Shown: positions 15,319 through 23,276 of the stretch, in pieces | Layout of the letters: each line of letters begins with the position of its first letter | How positions within the stretch are numbered: the first letter of the stretch is position 1 | Translations under genes and position numbers: made by a program | Assembly: GCF_001735805.1 (NCBI RefSeq) | Contig: NZ_CP017248.1 | Span: forward strand, 5,332,001-5,396,000 | Direction of reading: 5' to 3' | From: Streptomyces fodineus | GTDB lineage: Bacteria > Actinomycetota > Actinomycetes > Streptomycetales > Streptomycetaceae | Length of the DNA: 64,000 bases | Notes under the pieces: generated by a model | The model's database searches: none | The model's input: only the letters and a program-made list of their open reading frames with translations | Told to the model about the DNA's origin: nothing

Positions 15319-16332
15319 TCAGGCGGTGACGAGAGCGCCCTCGGCTCCCAGGGGCTGTGTGGTCGGCCGCAGGGGGCCGGTCAGGTGGCGCAGTGCCAGG
15401 TAGGAGGCGAGCACCAGCAGGCCGGTGAGGGTCAGGACCAGCGCGCTGGTGGTGAGCTGGAGCGGCCAGTAGTGGGAGGCGGGGTGGTAGACGGTGTAGT
15501 AGCCGGAGGCCTTGGCGAGGGCCGCGTCGCATGTCGCGGTGGTGTCGCAGTGCGGCAGAGGCAGGTGGCCGCCGCCGGACCTGGCCACCAGACCCTGCTC
15601 GACGATGATGCCGGAGCCGACGCCGCCCTGCTGGAGCGTGGTGACCCGGGTGACGGTCGGCCACAGGTGGGGCATGAGCTGCTGTACCAGTGCCCAGACA
15701 CCCCCGGTGGCCGCCGCGCCGAGGACCAGCGCGGGCAGTGTACGGCGCAGCAGCAGGCCCGCCAGGACACCGGCCGCGAGCCCGGCGAGGGCGAGGGCGG
15801 CGGCGGTGGGGCCGTTGGCGTGGAAGGTCGCCAGGGCGTTCCAGTCCTCGGCGCTGTCGAGGCGCCCCTGGCCGGCGGACCAGGCGCGGTGGTGCAGCCA
15901 GAACAGCGGACAGGTGCAGGCGGTGACGACGACCGCCGGGAGGGCCAGCCGGGCCGTGAGCCAGCGGGCCGGTGAGGTGCCCTGGGTCCAGGCCAGCCGG
16001 GCGGTGCCGGTCTCCAGTTCCCGGCCGGTCAGGGCGGCGCCGGCCCAGGCGGCCACCAGGAAGGGCAGCGCGTCCACGGCGTAGGTGGCGTAGTTGTAGT
16101 AGTCCTTGTAGCGCAGGATCGCGGCCTGGTCGTAGCTGCACTTCGTCGCGAAGTCGCAGGCGTTGACCTGCCGCCAGCCCTCGGCCGCCGCGTCGGCGAG
16201 CGGGCCGGCCAGGGCCAGTTGCAGGGCGGCCAGGGCGATCACCAGTGCGGCGAAGCCGTACAGCGCGGGGCGGTGCAGGCGCAGCAGCCAGCGGGCCGTG
16301 CGGGGCCGCGGGGCGGTCGGGTCGGTGGTCAC
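15319..16332 (-). CDS. ABC transporter permease
   Basis: A 337-residue membrane protein from GTG 16332, overlapping the ATPase stop (GTGA). Hydrophobic segments are visible at the start (LYGFAALVIALAALQLALAG), mid-protein (LALPAVVVTACTCPLFWL, ALALAGLAAGVLAGLLL) and the end (LVLTLTGLLVLASYLAL). A large extracytoplasmic loop carries paired Cys (CDFATKCSYDQ and HCDTTATCDAAL). This matches the YtrC/ABC-2-like permeases that sit in GntR(YtrA)-controlled operons. The substrate is unknown; relatives respond to cell-wall antibiotics. Confidence 0.82.
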   Translation of the reverse strand: MTTDPTAPRPRTARWLLRLHRPALYGFAALVIALAALQLALAGPLADAAAEGWRQVNACDFATKCSYDQAAILRYKDYYNYATYAVDALPFLVAAWAGAALTGRELETGTARLAWTQGTSPARWLTARLALPAVVVTACTCPLFWLHHRAWSAGQGRLDSAEDWNALATFHANGPTAAALALAGLAAGVLAGLLLRRTLPALVLGAAATGGVWALVQQLMPHLWPTVTRVTTLQQGGVGSGIIVEQGLVARSGGGHLPLPHCDTTATCDAALAKASGYYTVYHPASHYWPLQLTTSALVLTLTGLLVLASYLALRHLTGPLRPTTQPLGAEGALVTA

Positions 16333-17225
16333 GCGGCACTCTCCTCGGTGGCGGCCGGAGCGGTGGTGAGGGCGGGGGCCTGCGGATTGCGCAGGTGGGC
16401 GAGGACCAGTTCCTCCAGTGAGGGCGCCGAGGTGCGCCAGTCGGCCGGGAGCGGCGCGGCCGGCCGGATCAGCGCGGTGAGCTGGCGGCCGGTGACCCGG
16501 GACTCGACGACGGCGTGCGCGTCGAGGCCGGCGCGGTCGGCGGCGCCGGAGACCCGCAGGTGGGCGGCGAGCAGGCCGTCGATGTCGCCGGCCAGCCGGA
16601 TCCGGCCGTCGCCGACCAGCAGCAGGTGGTCGCAGGAGTCCTCCAGTTCGGCGACCACGTGCGAGGACATCGCGATCGTGGTGCCGTACTGGGCGGCCTG
16701 GGCCATCAGCGTGCCCATCAGCTCGTGCCGGGCCAGCGGGTCGAGGTCGGCCATCGGCTCGTCCAGGAGCAGCAGCTCGGGGCGCTTGCCGAGGGCGAGG
16801 GCGAGGGCGACCCGGGTGCGCTGGCCGCCGGAGAGGGAGCGTATGCGGGCCCCCGGGTCCAGGTCGCCGCGCGCGACGACCTGCTCGGCGACGGCCGGGT
16901 CCCAGTGGCCGGGGTTGAGGTCGGCGCCCATGCGCAGCGTCTCGGCGACCGTGAGCTGCGGGTAGAGCGGCTTGTCCTGGGCGACGAAGCCGACCCGTGG
17001 GCGGGCCGCGGCCGGGCCGGTCCCGAGCACCCGCAGCTGCCCTTCGGTGGGCGGGAGCAGCCCGGCGGCGAGGGCGAGCAGTGTCGACTTGCCGGCGCCG
17101 TTGGGCCCGACGACCGCGCACACCCGCCCCGCGGGCAGCCGGAAGGCACAGTCGCGCAGGGCCCAGCCTCCCCGGCGCCCGAAGCGCTTGCCGAGGCCGG
17201 TCGCCTCGATCGCCGTGTCGCTCAT
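16329..17225 (-). CDS. ABC transporter ATP-binding protein
   Basis: A 298-residue ATPase starting at ATG 17225, which overlaps the regulator's TGA (ATGA). It has Walker A GPNGAGKSTLLALA, Q-loop GFVAQDKPLYP, signature LSGGQRTRVALALAL, Walker B LLLLDEPMADLD and the H-switch MSSHVVAELED. The C-terminal ~80 residues form the extension typical of ABC-2-type ATPases. With the downstream permease and upstream GntR regulator it forms a three-gene, translationally coupled operon. Confidence 0.92.
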   Translation of the reverse strand: MSDTAIEATGLGKRFGRRGGWALRDCAFRLPAGRVCAVVGPNGAGKSTLLALAAGLLPPTEGQLRVLGTGPAAARPRVGFVAQDKPLYPQLTVAETLRMGADLNPGHWDPAVAEQVVARGDLDPGARIRSLSGGQRTRVALALALGKRPELLLLDEPMADLDPLARHELMGTLMAQAAQYGTTIAMSSHVVAELEDSCDHLLLVGDGRIRLAGDIDGLLAAHLRVSGAADRAGLDAHAVVESRVTGRQLTALIRPAAPLPADWRTSAPSLEELVLAHLRNPQAPALTTAPAATEESAA

Positions 17226-17608
17226 GAACGTTCTCCCTGGAAGTGCGTGTCGAGTACGGCGGTGAAGAGCGCGGCCACGTCGTCCCTTTCCAGCCCGGCG
17301 CCGCGTGCCTTCTGGGTCCATGCCTCCAGCTCGGTACGGAGGGCGGGGTCGGCCGGGGCGGTGCCGAGCGCCCGCCGCACGAAGGTCCCCAGACCCCGGC
17401 GTGCCTCCACCAGTCCCTCGCGTTCCAGTTCCCGGTACGCCTTCAGGACGGTGTTGGGGTTGATCGCGGTGGCCTCCACGACCTCGCGGGCCGTGGGCAG
17501 CCGGTCTCCCGGTTCGAGCAGGCCCATGCGCAGGGCCTGCTTGGTCTGCTGGACGATCTGGACGTAGGTGGCGACCCCGCTGTGCCGGTCGATGCGGTAT
17601 TCGACCAT
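17222..17608 (-). CDS. GntR-family regulator, YtrA subfamily
   Basis: A 128-residue repressor from ATG 17608. The N-terminal winged helix is complete: ATYVQIVQQTKQALRMGLL, then GDRLPTAREVVEATAINPNT as the recognition part, and VLKAYRELEREGLVEARRGLGTFV. The short helical C-terminus (about 50 residues) defines the YtrA subfamily, which controls its own ABC transporter operon. A near-perfect 34-bp inverted repeat starts 9 bp upstream of the start codon and is the expected operator. Confidence 0.92.
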   Translation of the reverse strand: MVEYRIDRHSGVATYVQIVQQTKQALRMGLLEPGDRLPTAREVVEATAINPNTVLKAYRELEREGLVEARRGLGTFVRRALGTAPADPALRTELEAWTQKARGAGLERDDVAALFTAVLDTHFQGERS

Positions 17609-17616
17609 GCGTTGAA

Positions 17617-17650
17617 CCACCCTTTCACTAATTGAGTAGTGGAAGGGTGG
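17617..17650. promoter_or_regulatory. 34-bp inverted repeat, operator of the GntR/ABC operon
   Basis: Arms CCACCCTTTCACTA (17617-17630) and TAGTGGAAGGGTGG (17637-17650) differ at one position from perfect symmetry, with ATTGAG between them. The core CACTA-N6-TAGTG resembles half-sites of YtrA-type repressors. In the transcript it would also fold over the ribosome-binding region. Confidence 0.75.
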
Positions 17651-17700
17651 TGCAAGGAAGGGGCGGCCGTCAAGCCGGCCGCCCCTGGTCGAGTCGTATG

Positions 17701-18627
17701 TCAGGTTTCCGTGCGGTACATCAGGTCCGTCTCGTACGTCGTGAACCCCAGCCGCTCGTACACCGACACCGCGGCCTGGTTGTCGGCGTCGACATAGAGC
17801 ATCGCGGTCGGCAACTGCTGTCCGGCCAGGTGCCGCAGGCCGATCGTGGTGAGGGCCTTGCCGAGCCCGCCGCCCTGCTCTCCGGGGCGGACACCGAGGA
17901 CGTACACCTCGCCGAGCCCCTCCTCGGCGTGCACCTTGGTCCAGTGGAAGCCGGCCAACTCCCCCCGCCGCTCGGCGAGGAAGAACCCGGCCGGGTCGAA
18001 CCACGGCTCGCCCTTGCGGTCGTCGAGGTCCCGCTGGGTCAGCGCGCCCTGCTCGGGGTGGTGGGCGAAGGCGGCCGCGTTGACCGTGAGCCAGGCCGCG
18101 TCATCCTTGCCGGGCATGAAGGTGCGCACCGTCACGCCCTCCGGCAGCACCGGCTCGGGCAGCTCCAGGTTCGTCAACGGCCGCCGCATCTGGCGCAGTT
18201 CGCGGAACAGGGTCAGGCCGAGCACCTGGGCGAGATGCCGGGCGGCGGGATGTCCGCCGTGCGCCCAGACCCGCAGCCGCTTGCCGGAGGCGGCGAGCAG
18301 CGCCGAGCCGAGCGCCCGGCCGTGCCCGTGCCCGCGGTGCCGGGGGTCGACGACGAGTTCGGCGGCCGGCGCCTCCACCGGGTCGGTGTCCTCCAGCTGG
18401 GCGTAGCCGACGAGTTCGCCGCCGACGGTCAGCAGCAGATGCGAGACGCCCTCGCGGGCCTCTCCGCGCAGCTGCAGCCGGCCCTGTTCGGACACCGGCT
18501 GCTGTCCGTCGACCGCGAGGGCCTCGGCGAGCAGGGCCCGCACGGCCTCGGCCTGGTCCGGGGTGAGCGCGGAGTGGGTCTCGATGGAGCGGGCGGTCAA
18601 GGCCGGTACGGTGTCGTCGCTGCTCAT
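17701..18627 (-). CDS. mshD: Mycothiol synthase MshD
   Basis: Acetylates the cysteinyl amine of Cys-GlcN-Ins to complete mycothiol, the actinobacterial thiol buffer. It is 308 residues with two tandem GNAT folds. The N-terminal one has RHRGHGHGRALGSALL. The C-terminal one is catalytic, with VYVLGVRPGEQGGGLGKALTTIGL (acetyl-CoA loop) and YVDADNQAAVSVYERLGF. Length and both motif blocks match MshD rather than single GNATs. The gene is monocistronic by context. Confidence 0.95.
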   Translation of the reverse strand: MSSDDTVPALTARSIETHSALTPDQAEAVRALLAEALAVDGQQPVSEQGRLQLRGEAREGVSHLLLTVGGELVGYAQLEDTDPVEAPAAELVVDPRHRGHGHGRALGSALLAASGKRLRVWAHGGHPAARHLAQVLGLTLFRELRQMRRPLTNLELPEPVLPEGVTVRTFMPGKDDAAWLTVNAAAFAHHPEQGALTQRDLDDRKGEPWFDPAGFFLAERRGELAGFHWTKVHAEEGLGEVYVLGVRPGEQGGGLGKALTTIGLRHLAGQQLPTAMLYVDADNQAAVSVYERLGFTTYETDLMYRTET

Positions 18628-18666
18628 GCGTAGAGGGTACGGCAGCGACCCCGTAAAGCCTATGTG

Positions 18667-18695
18667 AAAGGCGCCGTGCCGCTCACGGCGCGCTT
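18667..18695 (-). terminator. Terminator-like hairpin after the TPR-membrane gene
   Basis: An 8-bp perfect stem GCGCCGTG / CACGGCGC (18671-18678 and 18684-18691) with a 5-nt loop is flanked by AAAG and CTTT. It lies 184 bp past the TPR gene's stop on the minus strand and upstream of mshD. The interval 18696-18878 shows no gene I can support. Confidence 0.6.
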
Positions 18696-18878
18696 TAATT
18701 CGAGGTCGCGCCGGAATTCGCTTTTCTTGGCTGCCGCAGCGCTTTCCATCCGAAGAAGTGCGAGCTCAAGCACTGGGTCGGCCGCAAGTAAGCGCCGCCG
18801 TAATCGGACGACAATCGCTAGCCGAGCCATTACCGAGAAACGGGGCGGGGGGAATTCCGTGCCGATCCGCGTCGATGC

Positions 18879-20006
18879 TCAGGTGGTCTTCCGGCGGTCG
18901 AACCAGATCGTGGCCAGCGTCGGCACCAGCCCCGCCCAGAAGACGATCCGCGGCACGGCCCGTTCGGACCACGGCACCTGGCTGATCAGCAGGGCGCAGA
19001 ACACGGCCCAGGCGGCCTGGCCGAGGACGATCCGGGGCCAGCGGCGGCGGTGGATCAGGGAGCGGAGGTTGTAGCGGACGCCCATCCGCAGCCGCCGGTA
19101 GCGCAGCAGCGCACCGATGGTCCACAGGGCGCCGATGGGCACGAAGTACCACAGCCGCTGCGCGAGCGGAACGGGCAGCTCGCGTGGTACGACCCCCTCC
19201 TTGGTCCACAGGTCGAGCATGGTGCCGGCGAGGCCGAGACAGAGCAGGGCGATCCAGCGCACTCCGCGCAGCAGCCGGTACGAGGCGTGGTCCAGGCCCT
19301 GCTGAAGGGCCGGGGAGTCCGGGGTGGCGGCGAGGGCGTCGGCGTAGAGACCGGCGGCCTCGGCGGCTTTGACGCCGGGTGCGGCGGCGGCCCGCTGGGT
19401 CCGCCGGGCGAGCGCCTCGGGGTGCTGGGGATCGAGCCGGAGGACGGCCTGGTCCATCTCGGCGGCGAGGGCCTGGTCGCCGCTGATACGGGCGATGGCC
19501 CCGCGCACCTCGTAGGGGAAGACCTCCTCCGGCGCCAACCGGACGGCGGTCAGGGCCAGTTCGTCCGACTCCCGGAAGGACTCCGCCATGGCTTCGTTGG
19601 TGACCGAGCCGCCATTCGCCTGACCGATCCGCAGGGCCCGTATGCGGTAGAGCCAGTGGCCGAGCAGCGCGTACCCGTACCAGTACTCGGGGGCGAGGCG
19701 GATGACCTCGCGCAGGGGGTCTTCGGCGTCCACGATGCGGGAGGAGGCCTGGAGGGCGCGCGCGTGCTGGAGCAGCGCCCCGATGTGCTCGGGATCGATG
19801 GCCAGCGCCCGCTCGGCCGCCTCCAGGGCCTGGGCCGCCTCGTTCTGTGCGCCGAGATGGCAGCGGGAGAGCCGGACCCAGGCGGCGACGTCCTCGGGAT
19901 CCTCGGCGAGCCGCTGCCCGAGCAGGGTCTTCGCCTCGTCGTAGCGCCGCAGTTCGTACAGTGCGTCGGCCCGCTCCAGGGCCGGATGCAGTCCCGTGCC
20001 GCTCAC
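18879..20006 (-). CDS. TPR-repeat protein with C-terminal membrane domain
   Basis: A 375-residue protein from GTG 20006, overlapping the AAA ATPase stop (GTGA). The N-terminal ~230 residues contain tetratricopeptide-type repeats (ALERADALYELRRYDEAKTLL, AAWVRLSRCHLGAQNEAAQAL, RALAIDPEHIGALLQHARAL, VLRLDPQHPEALARR). Four membrane segments follow in the C-terminal third (RWIALLCLGLAGTML, LWYFVPIGALWTIGALL, VLGQAAWAVFCALLI, VFWAGLVPTLATIWF). Together with the coupled AAA+ protein it looks like a membrane-tethered scaffold for an ATPase. No function is known to me. Confidence 0.8.
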   Translation of the reverse strand: MSGTGLHPALERADALYELRRYDEAKTLLGQRLAEDPEDVAAWVRLSRCHLGAQNEAAQALEAAERALAIDPEHIGALLQHARALQASSRIVDAEDPLREVIRLAPEYWYGYALLGHWLYRIRALRIGQANGGSVTNEAMAESFRESDELALTAVRLAPEEVFPYEVRGAIARISGDQALAAEMDQAVLRLDPQHPEALARRTQRAAAAPGVKAAEAAGLYADALAATPDSPALQQGLDHASYRLLRGVRWIALLCLGLAGTMLDLWTKEGVVPRELPVPLAQRLWYFVPIGALWTIGALLRYRRLRMGVRYNLRSLIHRRRWPRIVLGQAAWAVFCALLISQVPWSERAVPRIVFWAGLVPTLATIWFDRRKTT

Positions 20007-21262
20007 AGCTTCCGCCGCTTCTTCAGATAGGCGATGAGGTCGTCGTACATGCCGCCTTCGTTGGCGAACATCGCCACGTTCCGGGCGGCGGCGAACCACG
20101 GCTCGGACGACGGCACGACCTCCTTGGCCGCCGCCAGCAGGTCCTTCATCCCGATCATCCGTACGGTCCCGGTCCGGGCGGAGTCGAGCAGCGCCCGCTC
20201 GGATGCGGCCTCGCAGACGTGGGCCAGGTCGGCCCCGGAGAGTCCGTCGGTGACCTTGGCCAGCTTGGCCAGGTCGATGTTCTCGATGGGCCGGTCCCGC
20301 AGGTGGTAGCGGAGGATCGCCTCACGGGCGGGCGCGTCCGGCGGCAGTACGAGCAGGGTCCGGTCCAGCCGCCCGGGCCGCCGCAAGGCGTTGTCCACAT
20401 CCCACGGCACATTGGTGGCGGCGAGCACGAACACGCCTTCATTGGCCGAGGAGTCGACTCCGTCCAGCTCGGTGAGGAGCTGGTTGACGGTGTTGCGCAT
20501 CCCGCTGTGCGCGGTACGGCTGCGCTTGGCGCCGAGCGCGTCCAGCTCGTCGAGGAAGACCACGCAGGGTGCCTGCCGACGGGCGGTCTGGAAGATCTCG
20601 TGCATGTTGCGCTCGGAGTTGCCGATCCACATGTCGAGCACGTCGTTGACGGAGACCGACAGGAAGGAGGCGCCGAGTTCCCCGGCGACGGCCCGCGCGA
20701 TGAAGGTCTTCCCGCACCCGGGCGGCCCGTACAGCAACAGCCCACCGCGCAGGCTCTTCCCGTACAGCTTCCGCAACTCGGGGTTCCGCAGGGGCGCGAG
20801 AAAGGCGGCCTCCAGCCGTTCCTTGACCTCCTGCATCCCGCCGACATCGGCCAGCCGCACCCCGCCCGGCTGCTCCACGTCCCACGCCTCGGCGTCCCCG
20901 GGGTCGTCGCCGCCGTCCGCCCGCATCGGCGCCTCCGCCTCGACGAACCGCGGCGGCACGACGTCGCCGACCTGGTCTTCGGCGGCCTTCCAGTCGAAAC
21001 CGGGGCGGGGCTCGGAGTCCGGCCGCGGGGCCTGCGTGTCCGGGGCCGGCTGCTGGGGCACTCCCATGGCGCGGGCCATGAGCTGCCGCGCCTGCGCGTC
21101 ACCCGGCGCGTGCTGCAGGGCGACGGCCACCTCGGCGACGGCGGCTTCGGGCTGACCCTCGCTCAGGAGGAGTTCGGCCAGATGCAGTCGGAGCGGGACG
21201 TCGGCGGGCGCGGCGGCAACCGCCGTACGCAGGCTGTGTATCAGCGGGGAGTCTTGCGGCAT
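20003..21262 (-). CDS. AAA+ ATPase with N-terminal TPR-like region
   Basis: A 419-residue AAA+ protein. Residues ~1-70 form TPR-like helices (LRTAVAAAPADVPLRLHLAELLLSEG...). A linker follows, then a Vps4/Cdc48-class AAA module: Walker A LLYGPPGCGKTFIA, pore-loop-like DMWIGNSERN, Walker B CVVFLDELDALG, sensor 1 LAATNVPWDVD, Arg finger RRPGRLDR and sensor 2 GLSGADLAHVCEAA. The pore loop has M-W-I-G in place of the usual aromatic pair, suggesting it threads or remodels a protein. It is coupled to the TPR membrane gene by a 4-nt overlap. The substrate is unknown. Confidence 0.9.
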   Translation of the reverse strand: MPQDSPLIHSLRTAVAAAPADVPLRLHLAELLLSEGQPEAAVAEVAVALQHAPGDAQARQLMARAMGVPQQPAPDTQAPRPDSEPRPGFDWKAAEDQVGDVVPPRFVEAEAPMRADGGDDPGDAEAWDVEQPGGVRLADVGGMQEVKERLEAAFLAPLRNPELRKLYGKSLRGGLLLYGPPGCGKTFIARAVAGELGASFLSVSVNDVLDMWIGNSERNMHEIFQTARRQAPCVVFLDELDALGAKRSRTAHSGMRNTVNQLLTELDGVDSSANEGVFVLAATNVPWDVDNALRRPGRLDRTLLVLPPDAPAREAILRYHLRDRPIENIDLAKLAKVTDGLSGADLAHVCEAASERALLDSARTGTVRMIGMKDLLAAAKEVVPSSEPWFAAARNVAMFANEGGMYDDLIAYLKKRRKL

Positions 21263-21367
21263 GGGGCCAGCCTACGGACCTGCCGTGGGGGCGGTTCCGC
21301 TTGGGCCAGGTCAAGGGGCGCCTTCGCACGCGTGGGCGCCACCCGCTTCCGCGTCCCCGGGGTGCGT

Positions 21368-21784
21368 CTACGCCGGCGTCGCGGCCTCGGCGTTGTGGGT
21401 CATGCGTTCCAGGACGTGGACGGCGGTGCGGTATTCGTCCGGTGAGATGCCGGTCATGGACAGGCCGCGGAAGGTGTCGACCCGTGCGGTGACGGAGGCC
21501 AGCCGGCGGTGGCCGTCCGGGGTGAGGGCCAGGCGCTGCGGTGCGGGGCGGGTGGCCCAGCCACCGGTCAGTACGGCGTCTACGGCGGCCCTCAGCGTGA
21601 GGACGTCCGCGTGGGCGGCGAGTGCCGTCAGGACGTCGGAGTCGGTGGCCTCCGGGGCGGTGTCGCGGATGACGTGGAGGACCTGCCAGTCCAGGCGGGT
21701 GAGGCCGAACTCCGACAGTACGCCGTTCATCGCGCGGGTCAGGGCTTTGTCGGTGCGGTTGAGCCAGTGGCCGATCGGCTTCAT
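21368..21784 (-). CDS. MarR-family regulator
   Basis: A 138-residue winged-helix protein. It starts MKPIGHWLNRTDKALTRAMN, with the recognition region around DVLTLRAAVDAVLTGGWATR and a wing of RLALTPDGHRRLASVTARVD. This is a divergent MarR with a shortened HTH. It overlaps the 3' end of the NmrA-like gene by 4 nt (ATGA), so it is probably co-transcribed with it. Its target may be the same intergenic palindrome as the second MarR, but nothing shows this. Confidence 0.75.
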   Translation of the reverse strand: MKPIGHWLNRTDKALTRAMNGVLSEFGLTRLDWQVLHVIRDTAPEATDSDVLTALAAHADVLTLRAAVDAVLTGGWATRPAPQRLALTPDGHRRLASVTARVDTFRGLSMTGISPDEYRTAVHVLERMTHNAEAATPA

Positions 21785-22671
21785 GCGGGGGTTCCTTCGG
21801 GGTGGGGTCCGGTCAGGAGGGCGGGCCAGTTCCGGGCGGTGGCCCAGTCGGCGAAGGTGTGCCAGCCGACCTCGGGGTACGCGCGGCGCAGGGCCGGGGC
21901 GTCGACGTCGAGGCCGGTGGTGGTGAAGTACGCGAACATGGCCGCCAGGTCCGTGGAGTGGGTGCGGACGACGTCGAGCGGGACCTCGTGGTGGGTGATC
22001 GGGCGGCCGGTGGCGGTGGTGAGGGTGGCCGCGATCTGGTGCGGGGTGCGGGTGTCGGACGCGATGTCGATACGGCGGCCCACGAATTCGGTGCGGCGGG
22101 TGAAGGCCAGTGCCGCGAACGCGCCGATGTCGGTGGCGGGGATGAGGGCGAGGGGTCGGCCGGCGGGCATGGGCCAGCCGAAGACGCCGTCGCGCAGGCC
22201 GGAGAGGGTCCAGCCGCCGGCGTAGTTGTCCATGAACGCCGCCGGGGCGATCACCGTCCAGGGCACGCCGGACGCGCGCAGGTGCTGCTCGATCTCGTAC
22301 TTGCTCTCGTAGTGCGGGATGCCGGTGCCGCGGTCGGCGTGGGCGGCGGAGGTCAGGACGACGTGCTGGATGCGGCCGGCCGCCGCGGCGTCGACGAGGG
22401 TCCTGCCCTGTCGTGTCTCGGTGCCGGTGCCGGTGCCGAACGGGGTGGTTACGGCGAAGAGCGCGTCCGCGCCGGTGAGGGCCGCGTCGAGCGAGGCACG
22501 GTCGTCGAGTTCGGCGGGGCGGATCTCGGCGCCGAGGGCGCGCAGGGCGGCGGCGGGCGGTGCGTCGGGGTGGCGGGTCAGGGCGCGGACGTGGTGGCCG
22601 GCGGCCAGGAGGGCGCGGGCGGTGGCTCCGCCCTGGGCGCCGGTGGCGCCGGTGACGGCGACGGTGAGCAT
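21781..22671 (-). CDS. NmrA-like NAD(P)-binding protein
   Basis: A 296-residue atypical short-chain dehydrogenase (NmrA/HSCARG type). The N-terminal Rossmann motif is VTGATGAQGGATARALL (GxxGxxG). There is no catalytic YxxxK in the canonical position, although YESKYEIEQHL occurs near it. The remaining fold (APAAFMDNYAGGW, IPATDIGAFAALAF) matches NmrA proteins, which sense NAD(P)(H) or act as quinone reductases. It is divergent from a MarR gene over a strong palindrome. Confidence 0.88.
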   Translation of the reverse strand: MLTVAVTGATGAQGGATARALLAAGHHVRALTRHPDAPPAAALRALGAEIRPAELDDRASLDAALTGADALFAVTTPFGTGTGTETRQGRTLVDAAAAGRIQHVVLTSAAHADRGTGIPHYESKYEIEQHLRASGVPWTVIAPAAFMDNYAGGWTLSGLRDGVFGWPMPAGRPLALIPATDIGAFAALAFTRRTEFVGRRIDIASDTRTPHQIAATLTTATGRPITHHEVPLDVVRTHSTDLAAMFAYFTTTGLDVDAPALRRAYPEVGWHTFADWATARNWPALLTGPHPEGTPA

Positions 22672-22696
22672 GGGTCTCCCCGGATGGCTAGGATTG

Positions 22697-22737
22697 CTGC
22701 GTGACGCATTGACTGCGTTACGCAGGAGACTAGCGGG
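22697..22737. promoter_or_regulatory. MarR operator and overlapping promoter
   Basis: Arms CTGCGTGACGCA (22697-22708) and TGCGTTACGCAG (22714-22725) differ at one base from perfect inverted symmetry, with TTGAC between them; each arm holds a GCGTnACGC core. A possible -35 TTGACT (22709-22714) and -10 TAGCGG (22731-22736, 16-nt spacing) for the rightward gene are embedded in it. Binding would block both divergent promoters. Confidence 0.7.
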
Positions 22738-22777
22738 ATATTCGCTGTGTCGCGCAGTGTTTTTGGAGGCGAGCCAC

Positions 22778-23266
22778 GTGACGGACGTGAGGGGCCCACG
22801 CCGGGCCCGGCTGTACGAGGAGCTGTCGACGGAGTCGCGCCGCTACCTCGCGTCGTACGTGCTGTTCAATCAGGCCGTCGCCGACCATCTCGGCCTGCAC
22901 CCCACCGACGTACAGGCCCTGAGCCTGCTGACGGCCGAGCCGGAGCCGCTCACGGTCCGGCAGATCGCCGACATGACCGGGCTCACCACGGGCTCGGCCA
23001 CGCGTCTGGTGGACCGGCTGGAACGCGGCGGCTATGTGACCCGCACACCGGATCGGCGGGACCGGCGCCGGGTGCTGGTCACCCCGGTCCCGGAGCGCGT
23101 CGCCCGTGTCGCCGCGGTGTGGGACGAACTGGGCCGCACCTGGCAGCGCCTGTACGACGACCACACCGAGGACGAACTGAAGACGATCATCCGCCACATG
23201 CGCCACGCGAACGCCCTGAGCCGCACCCAGATCGAACACTTGCGCACCATGCCGAGGCCGGACTGA
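22778..23266 (+). CDS. MarR-family transcriptional regulator
   Basis: A 162-residue regulator from GTG 22778 behind GGAGG. It has a complete winged helix: PLTVRQIADMTGLTTGSATRLVDRLERGGYVTR, then the wing PDRRDRRRVLVTPVPERVAR. Flanking helices provide dimerisation and the ligand pocket. It is divergent from the NmrA-like gene, and the 29-bp inverted repeat between them is its probable operator. The layout MarR-NmrA / MarR suggests redox- or drug-responsive control of the reductase-like protein. Confidence 0.9.
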   Translation: MTDVRGPRRARLYEELSTESRRYLASYVLFNQAVADHLGLHPTDVQALSLLTAEPEPLTVRQIADMTGLTTGSATRLVDRLERGGYVTRTPDRRDRRRVLVTPVPERVARVAAVWDELGRTWQRLYDDHTEDELKTIIRHMRHANALSRTQIEHLRTMPRPD

Positions 23267-23276
23267 CCCGAGCCCG

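Noticed and set aside
18713..18795. Short reading frame ending CELKHWVGRK in the gap before mshD
   Set aside because: It has no start codon or RBS in frame and follows a stop; possibly a gene remnant, but unsupported.
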